From an uncultured Oscillospiraceae bacterium (lineage in GTDB: Bacteria > Bacillota > Clostridia > Oscillospirales > Ruminococcaceae): DNA of 64,000 bases. The notes beneath the pieces are model-generated. The model saw only the letters and a program-made list of their open reading frames with translations. It was not told the DNA's origin and searched no databases. Made by a program: the position numbers and the translations under genes. The stretch covers positions 154,005 through 218,004 of the forward strand of contig CAJUSD010000002.1 of NCBI GenBank assembly GCA_910589145.1. The letters run 5' to 3'. The stretch's first letter is position 1. The number at the start of each line of letters is the position of its first letter. This document shows, piece after piece, positions 25,204 through 32,493 of this stretch.

Positions 25204-26508
25204 TCAATCCCTCTGTTTTTCTTTCAGCCAGTCTAAAACCGCTGTCCTCATGTCAGCGGCAAGGTACAGTGAACCGCAGATTACAACAGCACCATCCTTT
25301 CCCGCCAACTCTATCCCACGCAGGTAACTTTCCCGGAAGCCAGCCCCCAGCTCAACACATTCGCAATATTCCCCTGCAAATTCTGCTAGTTTTTCTTTCG
25401 GCAGGGCGCGATACTCCAAACTGGGCGTTACTGCAATAACCGCATCAGCAAAAGAGGCAATTCTTTTAACAACCTTTTGACAATCTTTATCCCCCATCAT
25501 TCCCATAATAGCAACCAACGGCTTTACATCCTTCAGCACATCTTTTAAAGTAATTTCTAAAGCTTCTGCCCCGTTATCATTATGAGCGCCGTCTAAAATG
25601 GTCAGCGGCTGCCTGCAAAGTATTTCTGTTCTGGCGGGAAATGTTACCTTTGCAATTCCCTGAATCATTTGGGAATCTGTTGTCTCGATTCCCGCTCCAC
25701 GTATTGCGCGAATTGTTTCAATTACATTGATAGCATTACAAATCTGATGCTGGCCAAGAAGTGGAAGGTGAATTTTTAACCCATCATATATAAAATCTGT
25801 TCCATTAATATCATGCTTTATAATATTGGCATGGTTGAAATTTCCCTGAATAAGCATATTACCATTTTCTGCGCACTTTTCCATAATAGCCGCCAGTGCA
25901 TCAGGATCCGTGTGGGGATAAACACACACAGGACACTTTCCTTTTATGATGCCCGCTTTTTGGGCAGCTATTGCCTCCAAAGTATTCCCCAGCATATTTG
26001 TATGGTCAAAACCAATATTGGCAATAACTGCCGCCAAAGGTTCGCGAATAATATTGGTACTGTCTCTAAGTCCTCCAATTCCCACTTCCAAACAAACAAC
26101 GTCGCATTTTTGTTCTGCAAAATATACAAACCCAATTGCTGTTACTACTTCAAATTGTACAGGGCCGTCTCCCTCTTGATACATCTGGTCAATGACAGGC
26201 TTGATTGCAGCTACTATCCGTACAAGGCCATCCTTTGGAATCATTTTGCCGCCAATTTGAATCCGTTCCCGGAATTCCAGCACATAGGGAGAAATAAACA
26301 TTCCTGCTTTATACCCGGCACAGGTTAAAATGGAATTTAACATTGCAGTTGTGGATCCCTTCCCGTTGGTTCCAGTAATATGGATATAGGAGAGCTTGTC
26401 CTGCGGGTTTCCTAAAAGTTCCATAAACCGCCTCATCCGGTTTAACCCTTTTATCTCACTTCTATGGCGCAGATTTATAATATAGTCAACTGTTTGTTTA
26501 AAGTCCAT
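25204..26508 (-). CDS. folC: Folylpolyglutamate synthase/dihydrofolate synthase
   Basis: 434-aa Mur-ligase-superfamily enzyme that adds glutamate to folates and, in bifunctional forms, makes dihydrofolate from dihydropteroate. Seen: P-loop ITGTNGKGSTT (about 42-52), FISPYVLEFRERI, the VCLEVGIGGLRDSTN metal/ATP motif, the IGFDHTNMLG motif and the C-terminal-domain hinge ILDGAHNDNGAEAL. Length is normal. It lies 36 bases downstream of a hypothetical membrane protein gene and upstream of the ydcF-like gene, suggesting one transcript. Confidence 0.95.
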   Translation of the reverse strand: MDFKQTVDYIINLRHRSEIKGLNRMRRFMELLGNPQDKLSYIHITGTNGKGSTTAMLNSILTCAGYKAGMFISPYVLEFRERIQIGGKMIPKDGLVRIVAAIKPVIDQMYQEGDGPVQFEVVTAIGFVYFAEQKCDVVCLEVGIGGLRDSTNIIREPLAAVIANIGFDHTNMLGNTLEAIAAQKAGIIKGKCPVCVYPHTDPDALAAIMEKCAENGNMLIQGNFNHANIIKHDINGTDFIYDGLKIHLPLLGQHQICNAINVIETIRAIRGAGIETTDSQMIQGIAKVTFPARTEILCRQPLTILDGAHNDNGAEALEITLKDVLKDVKPLVAIMGMMGDKDCQKVVKRIASFADAVIAVTPSLEYRALPKEKLAEFAGEYCECVELGAGFRESYLRGIELAGKDGAVVICGSLYLAADMRTAVLDWLKEKQRD

Positions 26509-26543
26509 AAGTAATTACTGCCTCCTGATTAAGACTTTTTATA

Positions 26544-27329
26544 TTATCCGGGAATTTCCAATAGCATCCAACCATATAATTGCGGTTCACTGTCTGTCCC
26601 TTTTACCGTCAGAACCACTGGCAGAAACTGCGGAGATATCTGGTCTGTCTCGGTTGCGGTAAACCATCCCCCATTGTAGCGTACAAACCATATGAGCCTT
26701 TCGTCTATTTCTGTCTGTAATGCTGGCGCTTCACGGTCAGTTTCGATTGTTAAGCCGTCTGCTGGAGCTGCCATAAAAAATCTGCCCTCGCTGGCAATTG
26801 GTTTTTGATTAGCTAATTCCGACATGGGATGGTGGGATAACGTATATAAGGTTTCATAGGGAACACGTTTTGGAAGTGTGTCGGGGTCAATGGAAATATA
26901 ACCTTCCAACCGTTCCAGTTTGGCCCAATAGCCGTCTGGCGTTTTTTCTTCTGATAAGGTAAGGCGGTATATCTGGCCTTGGGTTCCGCCTGCAGCACAG
27001 GCCATAAATGTTAAATCTGCTGAAAGCAGCTTCCCTGCACTGTTGAAGGAGATTTCGTCAATAGAATCAAGATAAATACTTTTGACGCCTTTCCGGTCAA
27101 TCGTTTCCCGAATACCGTCCAGCCTTTTTTCAGTCAGAAGGTTTTCCGCTGTCAGTTCCGTAATTTCCCAGTTGCTGTAAACCCGATAGGAATCCTGTGG
27201 ATACATCATACCAAACAGCCATTGAAAAAAGAAAACCAAAAGCGCTACGCCTATTGTCAGCAGCGGAACGGAAAGTTTTTGCCAAACGGTTGAAGATACA
27301 GCTTGTGGATTGGGTTTGTGTTCTTCCAT
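26544..27329 (-). CDS. Membrane-anchored hypothetical protein
   Basis: 261-aa protein: a 20-residue cytoplasmic start, one transmembrane helix (about 21-43, VPLLTIGVALLVFFFQWLF) and an exported domain of about 215 residues rich in beta-type sequence. I do not recognise the domain. It contains paired segments (ISFNSAGKLLSADLTFMAC, RLTLSEEKTPDGYWAKLERLEG) that could be repeats of a PepSY- or Bet-like fold, but this is speculative. It leads the operon with folC. Confidence 0.75.
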   Translation of the reverse strand: MEEHKPNPQAVSSTVWQKLSVPLLTIGVALLVFFFQWLFGMMYPQDSYRVYSNWEITELTAENLLTEKRLDGIRETIDRKGVKSIYLDSIDEISFNSAGKLLSADLTFMACAAGGTQGQIYRLTLSEEKTPDGYWAKLERLEGYISIDPDTLPKRVPYETLYTLSHHPMSELANQKPIASEGRFFMAAPADGLTIETDREAPALQTEIDERLIWFVRYNGGWFTATETDQISPQFLPVVLTVKGTDSEPQLYGWMLLEIPG

Positions 27330-27591
27330 ATTTATCCCCCTGTATGAATTTTTGCCCTGATGTACATTTTAACATATTGCAGACAGGGTTTCAACTATAT
27401 GCCGGACTTATCCACGGAAATCAATTTTATGGAGATTTTGAGGTGGATATTGACAAACACCCCACCGGGGTCTTTTTCAGGGTAGGCGGAGAAAAAGGGA
27501 AGGTTCTTCTTTCTTTTTCTATCGCAAAAAGACGGACGAAACCCCCGGCTGGCTGCCGAGGGTTCCAACCTAATTATATTGTAATAGAAAG

Positions 27592-27727
27592 AAGGAAAGA
27601 AAAATGCTCTTGCCAAAGGGGAGTTTCGCGCCTTGCGGGTTCAGTTCAGCAAAGCTGAACTGACGACCAAAGGGCGCTGCCCTTTGGAAACCTGCCACTT
27701 TCGAGAAAGCGGCCAAAGCTTTTCATA
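27592..27727 (-). repeat. Composite intergenic element, copy 4 (double-hairpin interior)
   Basis: On the minus strand it contains CCAAAGGGCAGCGCCCTTTGG, a hairpin at about 27672-27692, then a second hairpin around CAGTTCAGCTTTGCTGAACTG (27640-27660), then CGCAAGGCGCGAAACTCCCC and GCAAGAGCATTTTTCTTT. The last two blocks match the copy at 63.84-64.0 kb, while the hairpin arms differ in sequence. The 27330-27590 stretch before it holds no gene I can support. Confidence 0.65.
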
Positions 27728-27835
27728 CGGGTTTGGTTTGTGCTTACTTTGGCTTTGCGCCCGCGCCGAAGGTTTTTTCTTCTTTTTTGCAATGATTCTG
27801 TAAATTGATTTCCGTGGGATGTATCAAATCAGGGA

Positions 27836-27864
27836 TTGACAATTTTACAACGGTATGCTATACT
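27836..27864 (+). promoter_or_regulatory. Promoter of rsgA leader
   Basis: TTGACA (27836-27841), 17 bases, TATACT (27859-27864). Transcription would start near 27871, giving a leader of about 285 bases before rsgA. Confidence 0.7.
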
Positions 27865-27915
27865 TACCACAAATCAAGCTGTGTCTGCCAATGAAAAAGA
27901 AAGGAGGTATTTATC

Positions 27916-27927
27916 ATGGGATCATAA
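27916..27927 (+). CDS. Candidate tripeptide leader ORF (MGS)
   Basis: ATG GGA TCA TAA preceded by AAGGAGG (27901-27907) with ideal 8-base spacing. A ribosome site this strong before a three-codon frame suggests a translated upstream ORF in the rsgA leader, possibly a ribosome-stalling sensor. It could also be chance, or the remnant of a longer gene. Confidence 0.35.
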   Translation: MGS

Positions 27928-27975
27928 AGTTGAATAGTGGGAAAATGCCTTTTGTGAATACTATAACGTTGGTTG

Positions 27976-28010
27976 TAGCATACTCGAAGGAGTATGCTAT
28001 TTTTATTTTT
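27976..28010 (+). terminator. Attenuator-type terminator in rsgA leader
   Basis: Perfect 10-base stem TAGCATACTC / GAGTATGCTA (27976-27985 and 27990-27999), GAAG loop, then TTTTTATTTTT. It lies between the promoter and rsgA, so most transcripts may stop here unless antitermination occurs. Confidence 0.75.
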
Positions 28011-28015
28011 AGAAG

Positions 28016-28060
28016 CCGCAGGAAGTATTGCCATTAAGGTTGCTTTCAGCGGTATTTTTA
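28016..28060 (+). terminator. Second hairpin in rsgA leader
   Basis: CCGCAGGAAG (28016-28025) can pair with CTTTCAGCGG (28043-28052), with one mismatch and one G-U, followed by TATTTTTA. Weaker than the upstream terminator; the two together resemble tandem attenuators. Confidence 0.45.
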
Positions 28061-28101
28061 TGTCTTTTTCAGTCATAAACAAAAGAAAGGAGTTGTTTTT
28101 T

Positions 28102-28203
28102 ATGCGTGTAACAGTCAGCAGAGCCAAAACAACAATAATAATGGAGGAATTCAGAAGTGGATTTACAGAACTATGGATTTATGCCGGAGATGATATCCAT
28201 TGA
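28102..28203 (+). CDS. 33-codon leader ORF overlapping rsgA start
   Basis: MRVTVSRAKTTIIMEEFRSG at the start, 33 codons in all, with GAAAGGAG about 10 bases upstream. It runs past the rsgA start (28157) in another frame and stops 47 bases inside rsgA. The arrangement would couple or limit translation of rsgA. No family recognised; it may serve by being translated rather than by its product. Confidence 0.4.
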   Translation: MRVTVSRAKTTIIMEEFRSGFTELWIYAGDDIH

Positions 28204-29209
28204 CGGGCAAAGCATCCCTGCACGTATTACAGCGGTACACAAGGAACGTTATGAGCTTGTTTGTGAATACGGCGAAACCTATGCCCGCCTGAAAACAAAG
28301 GAATATTACAATGGAACAGAGGAATTTCCGACTACCGGCGATTTTGTCCAAATTAACTATATCCCCAATGGGGACAGCCAAATTATCCGTACCCTTCCCC
28401 GCAGGACTTTCTTTTCCCGCCGGGATCCAACCCCTGGACGGGGTGAGCAGGCGGTAGCGGCTAATTTTGACTATGTATTCATTTTACAGTCGCTGAACCA
28501 CAACTTTAATGAAAAACGTCTGGAACGGTATTTAACGCTGGCATGGCAGTCAGGGGCAATTCCAGTGATTGTGCTGACCAAGGCCGACTTGACAGAAGAT
28601 TACGAAGTATATCTTAAAGCTGCCGAAGGTTTTGCACCAGGGGTTGACATATACGCGGTCAGCTCTAAAAACGGGTTTGGTATGGACGGGCTGTCGAAAT
28701 ATATTCAACCCGGAAAAACGGTGGTATTCCTGGGGTCATCCGGGGTAGGAAAGTCCAGCTTGGTCAACGCCTTTGCAGGAGAGGAAATTATGTCAGTCAG
28801 TGCAATCCGTGAAGAAGACAGCCGGGGCCGTCATACTACAACCTATCGTCAACTTATCATGCTGAAAAGCGGAGCCATGGTGATTGATACTCCCGGTATG
28901 CGGGAATTGGGAATGTGGGATGTCTCTACTGGGATTCACAGCGCCTTTGGGGATGTGGAAGAATATCTGGGGAAATGCCGGTTCAGCGACTGCCGTCACC
29001 AATCGGAACCGGGCTGTGCTATCCAGGAGGCAATTGCCAATGGAGATCTATCCCCGGAGCGTTGGGAAAGCTATTGCCGTTTAAAAAGCGAAGCCAAATT
29101 TTCTGACGATAAAACTGCCTATCTACGCCAGAAACAGCAATGGCACAAGTCCCTGGCCAAACAAATCCGCGCCAAAAAGAAGGATGGAAGCAGGAGGAAA
29201 TTCTTTTGA
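28157..29209 (+). CDS. rsgA: Ribosome small-subunit-dependent GTPase A
   Basis: 350-aa circularly permuted GTPase that helps mature the 30S ribosomal subunit. Order seen: N-terminal OB domain (residues 1-85), G4 TKAD (141-144) before G1 GSSGVGKS (193-200) and G3 DTPG (244-247), then a zinc knuckle Cys274, Cys279, His281, Cys287. GTG start at 28157 follows GGAGG by 9 bases. Its leader holds two candidate upstream ORFs and two hairpins, which suggests attenuation. The stop overlaps the TTG start of the acetyltransferase gene (TTGA), so the two are co-translated. Confidence 0.95.
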   Translation: MDLQNYGFMPEMISIDGQSIPARITAVHKERYELVCEYGETYARLKTKEYYNGTEEFPTTGDFVQINYIPNGDSQIIRTLPRRTFFSRRDPTPGRGEQAVAANFDYVFILQSLNHNFNEKRLERYLTLAWQSGAIPVIVLTKADLTEDYEVYLKAAEGFAPGVDIYAVSSKNGFGMDGLSKYIQPGKTVVFLGSSGVGKSSLVNAFAGEEIMSVSAIREEDSRGRHTTTYRQLIMLKSGAMVIDTPGMRELGMWDVSTGIHSAFGDVEEYLGKCRFSDCRHQSEPGCAIQEAIANGDLSPERWESYCRLKSEAKFSDDKTAYLRQKQQWHKSLAKQIRAKKKDGSRRKFF

Positions 29210-30039
29210 ATATAACAATACGCTTGGAAACACCTACAGATTACCGAACCGTGGAAGAATTGACCCGTGAGGCTTTCTGGGGGTGTATGGATCACCCCAC
29301 CTGCGATGGGGAGCATCTGATCGTTCATAAACTGAGAAGCTCCTCCGCCTTTGTACCTGAACTTGACTTTGTAGCAGAAACCGAGGGGCAGCTTGTGGGC
29401 AATATAATTTACAGCAAATCGAAAATTATTGCAGGCGATGGTAGGGAGACAGAGGTTTTAACCTTTGGGCCTCTCAGCGTCCTTCCTGCTTATAAAAAAA
29501 TGGGGATTGGTTCTGCTCTGCTGCGTTGTTCCATTGCTAGGGCAAAGGAACTTGGCTATCGGGCAATTATCATTTACGGCCATCCTGATTACTATCCCCG
29601 GTTTGGCTTCCGCCGGGCTGGGGAATATGGTATTACCACCCCACAGGGAACCAGCTTTGACGCATTAATGGCATTGGAACTTTATGATGGGGCTTTAGAT
29701 GGAATTTCCGGGAAATTCTATGAGGACAAGGTTTTTGAGATTGCGCCAGAGGAGATAGAGGAATTTGACAAGAGGTTTCCTCCAAAAGACCCTGTTCAGC
29801 TTCTGCCCTTGGATGTTTTGAAAAATAAGCTGCCTGAATCTGTGTTTCACGCTCTTTCCAGCCACAAAATAAAATATATAGCCAGTCTGCAGAAGTACAG
29901 CGGTGCGGAGCTGCTCTCCTGGAAGGGAATCGACAAAACGGGGTTTGAAAGGCTTAACCACTGTTTGAAAGAACTGGGATTTGCTGAAAAGTTGTCTTCG
30001 TGTTATATTGCGGTTTCAGATTCGCATAAACAAGGGTAA
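29206..30039 (+). CDS. GNAT acetyltransferase with C-terminal alpha-CTD-like domain
   Basis: 277 aa. Residues about 1-165 are a YhbS-type GNAT domain with the acetyl-CoA loop VLPAYKKMGIGSALLRCSIARAKELG split over residues 82-107 and the GHPDYYPRFGFRRA motif. After a linker, residues about 210-265 read IKYIASLQKYSGAELLSW, KGIDKTGFERLNHCLKELGF, a helix-hairpin-helix arrangement like the RNA polymerase alpha C-terminal domain. Acceptor substrate unknown. TTG start at 29206 follows AGGAGG by 7 bases and overlaps the rsgA stop, which favours a link with ribosome or nucleic-acid function (inference). Confidence 0.82.
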   Translation: MNITIRLETPTDYRTVEELTREAFWGCMDHPTCDGEHLIVHKLRSSSAFVPELDFVAETEGQLVGNIIYSKSKIIAGDGRETEVLTFGPLSVLPAYKKMGIGSALLRCSIARAKELGYRAIIIYGHPDYYPRFGFRRAGEYGITTPQGTSFDALMALELYDGALDGISGKFYEDKVFEIAPEEIEEFDKRFPPKDPVQLLPLDVLKNKLPESVFHALSSHKIKYIASLQKYSGAELLSWKGIDKTGFERLNHCLKELGFAEKLSSCYIAVSDSHKQG

Positions 30040-30189
30040 AATGAAAAAGGCAGGTATTGGTTTTACCAGCAGCGGAGCTGGTGCTGAGGGCTTTTATTGG
30101 CAAACTGGATTTAGCAGTCACAAAAGTCCAGACCTAGGAATCTGAAATTGCCTTATAAACCAAAAGTTTTTTGAAGGGACAAATAAATT

Positions 30190-30762
30190 TTGGAAGATAA
30201 AAAAGAGATTCGGGCTATCTTTACTGAAAATACTATCCGCGTTTATCAGGCTTATTCGCCTATGATTGCAGAGGAAGCAGTTATTAAGGGAACCTTTGGG
30301 GAACACTTCAACTTAAATCGGATGACCTGGATTAAGCCATCTTTTTTATGGATGATGTACCGTTGTGGATGGGCGCAGAAGCCAGGTCAGGAGCGCGTCC
30401 TGGCTATAGACATTTATCGGGAGGCTTTCGATGAAATTGTATGTAATGCTGTTCCCTCATCCTATCATTTGGAATCAGGTATATCAGCGGAAGAATGGAA
30501 ACAGGCTGTGGCTCATTCCGATATTCGCTGTCAGTGGGACCCAGAGCGGGATATTTATGGAAACCCTTTACCCTACCGTTCTATCCAGCTTGGTCTAAGG
30601 GGAAAAGCAGTTTACAATTATGTAAACCATTGGATTGTACAAATATCAGATATTACAGAATACGTCCATAATCTCCTTATCAAAAGGAACAGTCATATTT
30701 CTATAGATAAACTTCTTCCTCCAGAAAAAGTTTATCCTATGTCAAAAGGATTATTTAACTGA
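30190..30762 (+). CDS. DUF4291 protein
   Basis: 190-aa protein of the DUF4291 family, complete: EIRAIFTENTIRVYQAYSPMIAEEAV at the start, RMTWIKPSFLWMMYRCGWAQK in the middle, and QWDPERDIYGNPLPYRSIQLGL. The function of the family is unknown. The only upstream start is TTG at 30190, with GAAGGG about 12 bases before it; the family N-terminus begins here, so the start is credible. A strong terminator follows. Confidence 0.85.
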   Translation: MEDKKEIRAIFTENTIRVYQAYSPMIAEEAVIKGTFGEHFNLNRMTWIKPSFLWMMYRCGWAQKPGQERVLAIDIYREAFDEIVCNAVPSSYHLESGISAEEWKQAVAHSDIRCQWDPERDIYGNPLPYRSIQLGLRGKAVYNYVNHWIVQISDITEYVHNLLIKRNSHISIDKLLPPEKVYPMSKGLFN

Positions 30763-30766
30763 TAAA

Positions 30767-30815
30767 ATAATAAGGGGAGGCAGCAACAATGCTGCCCCCC
30801 CCCTCTTATTTTATA
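30767..30815 (+). terminator. Intrinsic terminator after DUF4291 gene
   Basis: AATAAGGGGAGGCAGCA (30769-30785) pairs with TGCTGCC...CTCTTATT around a short ACAA loop, and is followed by TTATTTTATAA. A run of nine C in the second arm leaves two extra bases bulged. Confidence 0.85.
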
Positions 30816-30901
30816 AATTCAAATGTGTTTGTCATTGTAAAGACCCCTGAATAAAGCAAACAGAAAAGGAAATCCTATTCTTAGAAAGGGAGGTATTTCC
30901 T

Positions 30902-31570
30902 ATGTTTAAACATGAAAAGATGCTGTTTCATCCTGTAGCTGTCGAAAAGCCCAATCCTCAATACGCTGCGCTGCTCCAAGAGCAGATGGGTGGAGGCAAC
31001 GGAGAGTTAAAGGCCGCTATGCAGTATATGTCCCAAAGTTTCCGTATTAAAGACCCTGAAATTAAAGATCTGTTTCTGGATATTGCAGCCGAAGAACTAG
31101 GACATTTGGAAATGGTTGCCCAAACAATCAACTTATTAAATGGACATGATGTGGACGCCCAGTCTGTTCCAGCAGGGGAAATCGAATCCCATGTTCTTCT
31201 GGGATTAAATCCAGGATTAATTAATGCCTCAGGTTATTCCTGGACGGGTGACTATGTTACTGTTACAGGGGATCTTTGTGCAGACCTTTTGTCTAATATC
31301 GCCTCTGAGCAAAGGGCAAAGGTAGTTTATGAATATCTCTACCGCCAGATCAACGACAAAAAGGTAAAAGAAACCATTGATTTTCTGCTGAACCGTGAGG
31401 AAGCTCATAATGCCATGTTCCGAGAGGCATTTAACAAGGTTCAGGATACAGGTTCCAACCGTGATTTTGGAACTACAAAGGCTGCGAGAATGTATTTTAG
31501 TATGTCGGAACCTTCCCCTGGAAACAATCCATTTAAAAATACTCAGGTTTCCCCTCCTTCTTTCCATTAA
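30902..31570 (+). CDS. cotJC: Manganese catalase / spore coat CotJC-like protein
   Basis: 222-aa ferritin-like four-helix protein. All five metal ligands of the dimanganese site are present: Glu35 (NGELKAAMQY), Glu65 and His68 (AAEELGHLEM), Glu136 (IASEQRAK) and His169 (EEAHNAMF). The length is between CotJC (about 190) and full Mn-catalases (about 270-300): the C-terminal lariat is short. It should destroy hydrogen peroxide, perhaps in the spore coat. AAAGGGAGG lies upstream of the ATG. CotJA/CotJB genes are not adjacent, so the symbol is tentative. Confidence 0.88.
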   Translation: MFKHEKMLFHPVAVEKPNPQYAALLQEQMGGGNGELKAAMQYMSQSFRIKDPEIKDLFLDIAAEELGHLEMVAQTINLLNGHDVDAQSVPAGEIESHVLLGLNPGLINASGYSWTGDYVTVTGDLCADLLSNIASEQRAKVVYEYLYRQINDKKVKETIDFLLNREEAHNAMFREAFNKVQDTGSNRDFGTTKAARMYFSMSEPSPGNNPFKNTQVSPPSFH

Positions 31571-31650
31571 ATTCAAGTGAATTTGACAAGCAAATTTGCA
31601 AGCACAGCCTAAGATGAATCCCATCTAAAGCAGAGAATCCAGAATACTGA

Positions 31651-31712
31651 CAGCAAAGCTATGTGCAGCAAAGCTATGTGCAGCAAAGCTATGTGCAGCA
31701 AAGCTGCACTCC
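31651..31712 (-). repeat. 15-bp tandem repeat (about four units)
   Basis: Three identical copies of CAGCAAAGCTATGTG (31651-31695) and a variant fourth unit ending GCACTCCT. On the minus strand the block reads AGGAGTGCAGC followed by TTTGCTGCACATAGC units, the same as two-unit blocks at 13458-13497 (degenerate) and 51211-51250. Each unit can form the hairpin GCAGCTTTGCTGC. Copy number differs among loci. Confidence 0.85.
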
Positions 31713-31839
31713 TGAAACGTCCCTTGTTCGCCAGTTCAGTTCTGCTAAATTGAGTCCGCCAAGCGCAAAATACTCCTATACAAACGAATTTATGCTAAAT
31801 TAATGTGAGTCCGATGAGAAGCCTTTGTCAATTTTAATG

Positions 31840-31905
31840 TTCTCGATTCTAGCACGCCATTTCAACAGCCGTTGGCTGCAGGCAAGCTTGTCTCCCGGCA
31901 AGGAA
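31840..31905 (+). repeat. Two-copy intergenic repeat, copy A
   Basis: CTAGCACGCCATTTCAACAG followed by CCGTTGGCTGCAGGC matches 54174-54215 (CTAGGGACGCCATCTCAGCA, then GCCATTGGCTG) at most positions. The whole gap 31571-32010 appears to be built of repeats and holds no supported gene. Confidence 0.5.
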
Positions 31906-32019
31906 AATCAACGCAGTTTGGCGGAAAATATGCAAGCAGGATGGGTGTGGAGCATTTTGGGATAAGTTCTTAGCTTTATCGAACTCACGTTAAATGAAAG
32001 TAAGATTGGGAAATTTAAA

Positions 32020-32055
32020 AACAGGCCCTATCCTTTGTAAGGGATAGGGCCTAGT
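32020..32055 (-). terminator. Terminator of small helical-protein gene
   Basis: AGGCCCTATCC (32023-32033) and GGATAGGGCCT (32042-32052), perfect 11-base stem; on the minus strand it is followed by GTTTTTAAATTT. Confidence 0.85.
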
Positions 32056-32077
32056 TCTATGTCAAAAACATTAAAAA

Positions 32078-32368
32078 CTACTCTGCATCAAACACAATTG
32101 ATTGAACAGCGGAAACAATCTGATCAGCGGTAATGCGTGCAACACCCAAGTTATCCAACATGGAATCTGTTTCGGTATTTGTACTGTCTAAATATCCCAC
32201 ATGGGCAATCTTTAGGGCATTGGCAAACACCTCTGATTCTTCTGAAGTTTCACATGCATTCATCTCCATTTCCAAAAGGCGAAGCGTAACTGCCACCGCC
32301 TGGGACTTGGTAAAAAGGGCGTTTCCTGCTTCTGAGCGAAATTCGTCCAGCTTTTTTAAAGTTCTCAT
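32078..32368 (-). CDS. Small helical protein of unknown function
   Basis: 96-aa acidic, Ala/Glu-rich protein, mostly alpha-helical by composition (KSQAVAVTLRLLEMEMNA, NALKIAHVGYLDSTNT). No signal peptide or membrane segment, and no recognised family. AAAGGATG lies upstream of the ATG and a strong terminator follows, so it is probably a real single-gene transcript. Confidence 0.7.
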   Translation of the reverse strand: MRTLKKLDEFRSEAGNALFTKSQAVAVTLRLLEMEMNACETSEESEVFANALKIAHVGYLDSTNTETDSMLDNLGVARITADQIVSAVQSIVFDAE

Positions 32369-32493
32369 AAATACACTGCATCCTTTCTGAATTAATTTTA
32401 TATTTTTAGTATTCCCATATTCTGGACGGTATTCAATTACTATCTATGCAATTGCCTAATAAAGCTGCATTCTTATCTTAATTTCTGCTTTTC

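Noticed and set aside
27855..28037. 60-codon frame starting MLYLPQIKLCLPMKKKGGIY as an rsgA leader peptide
   Set aside because: Its ATG lies inside the -10 box of the promoter, so it would not be in the transcript.
31651..31712. CRISPR array
   Set aside because: Units are contiguous 15-bp repeats with no spacers and no cas genes nearby.
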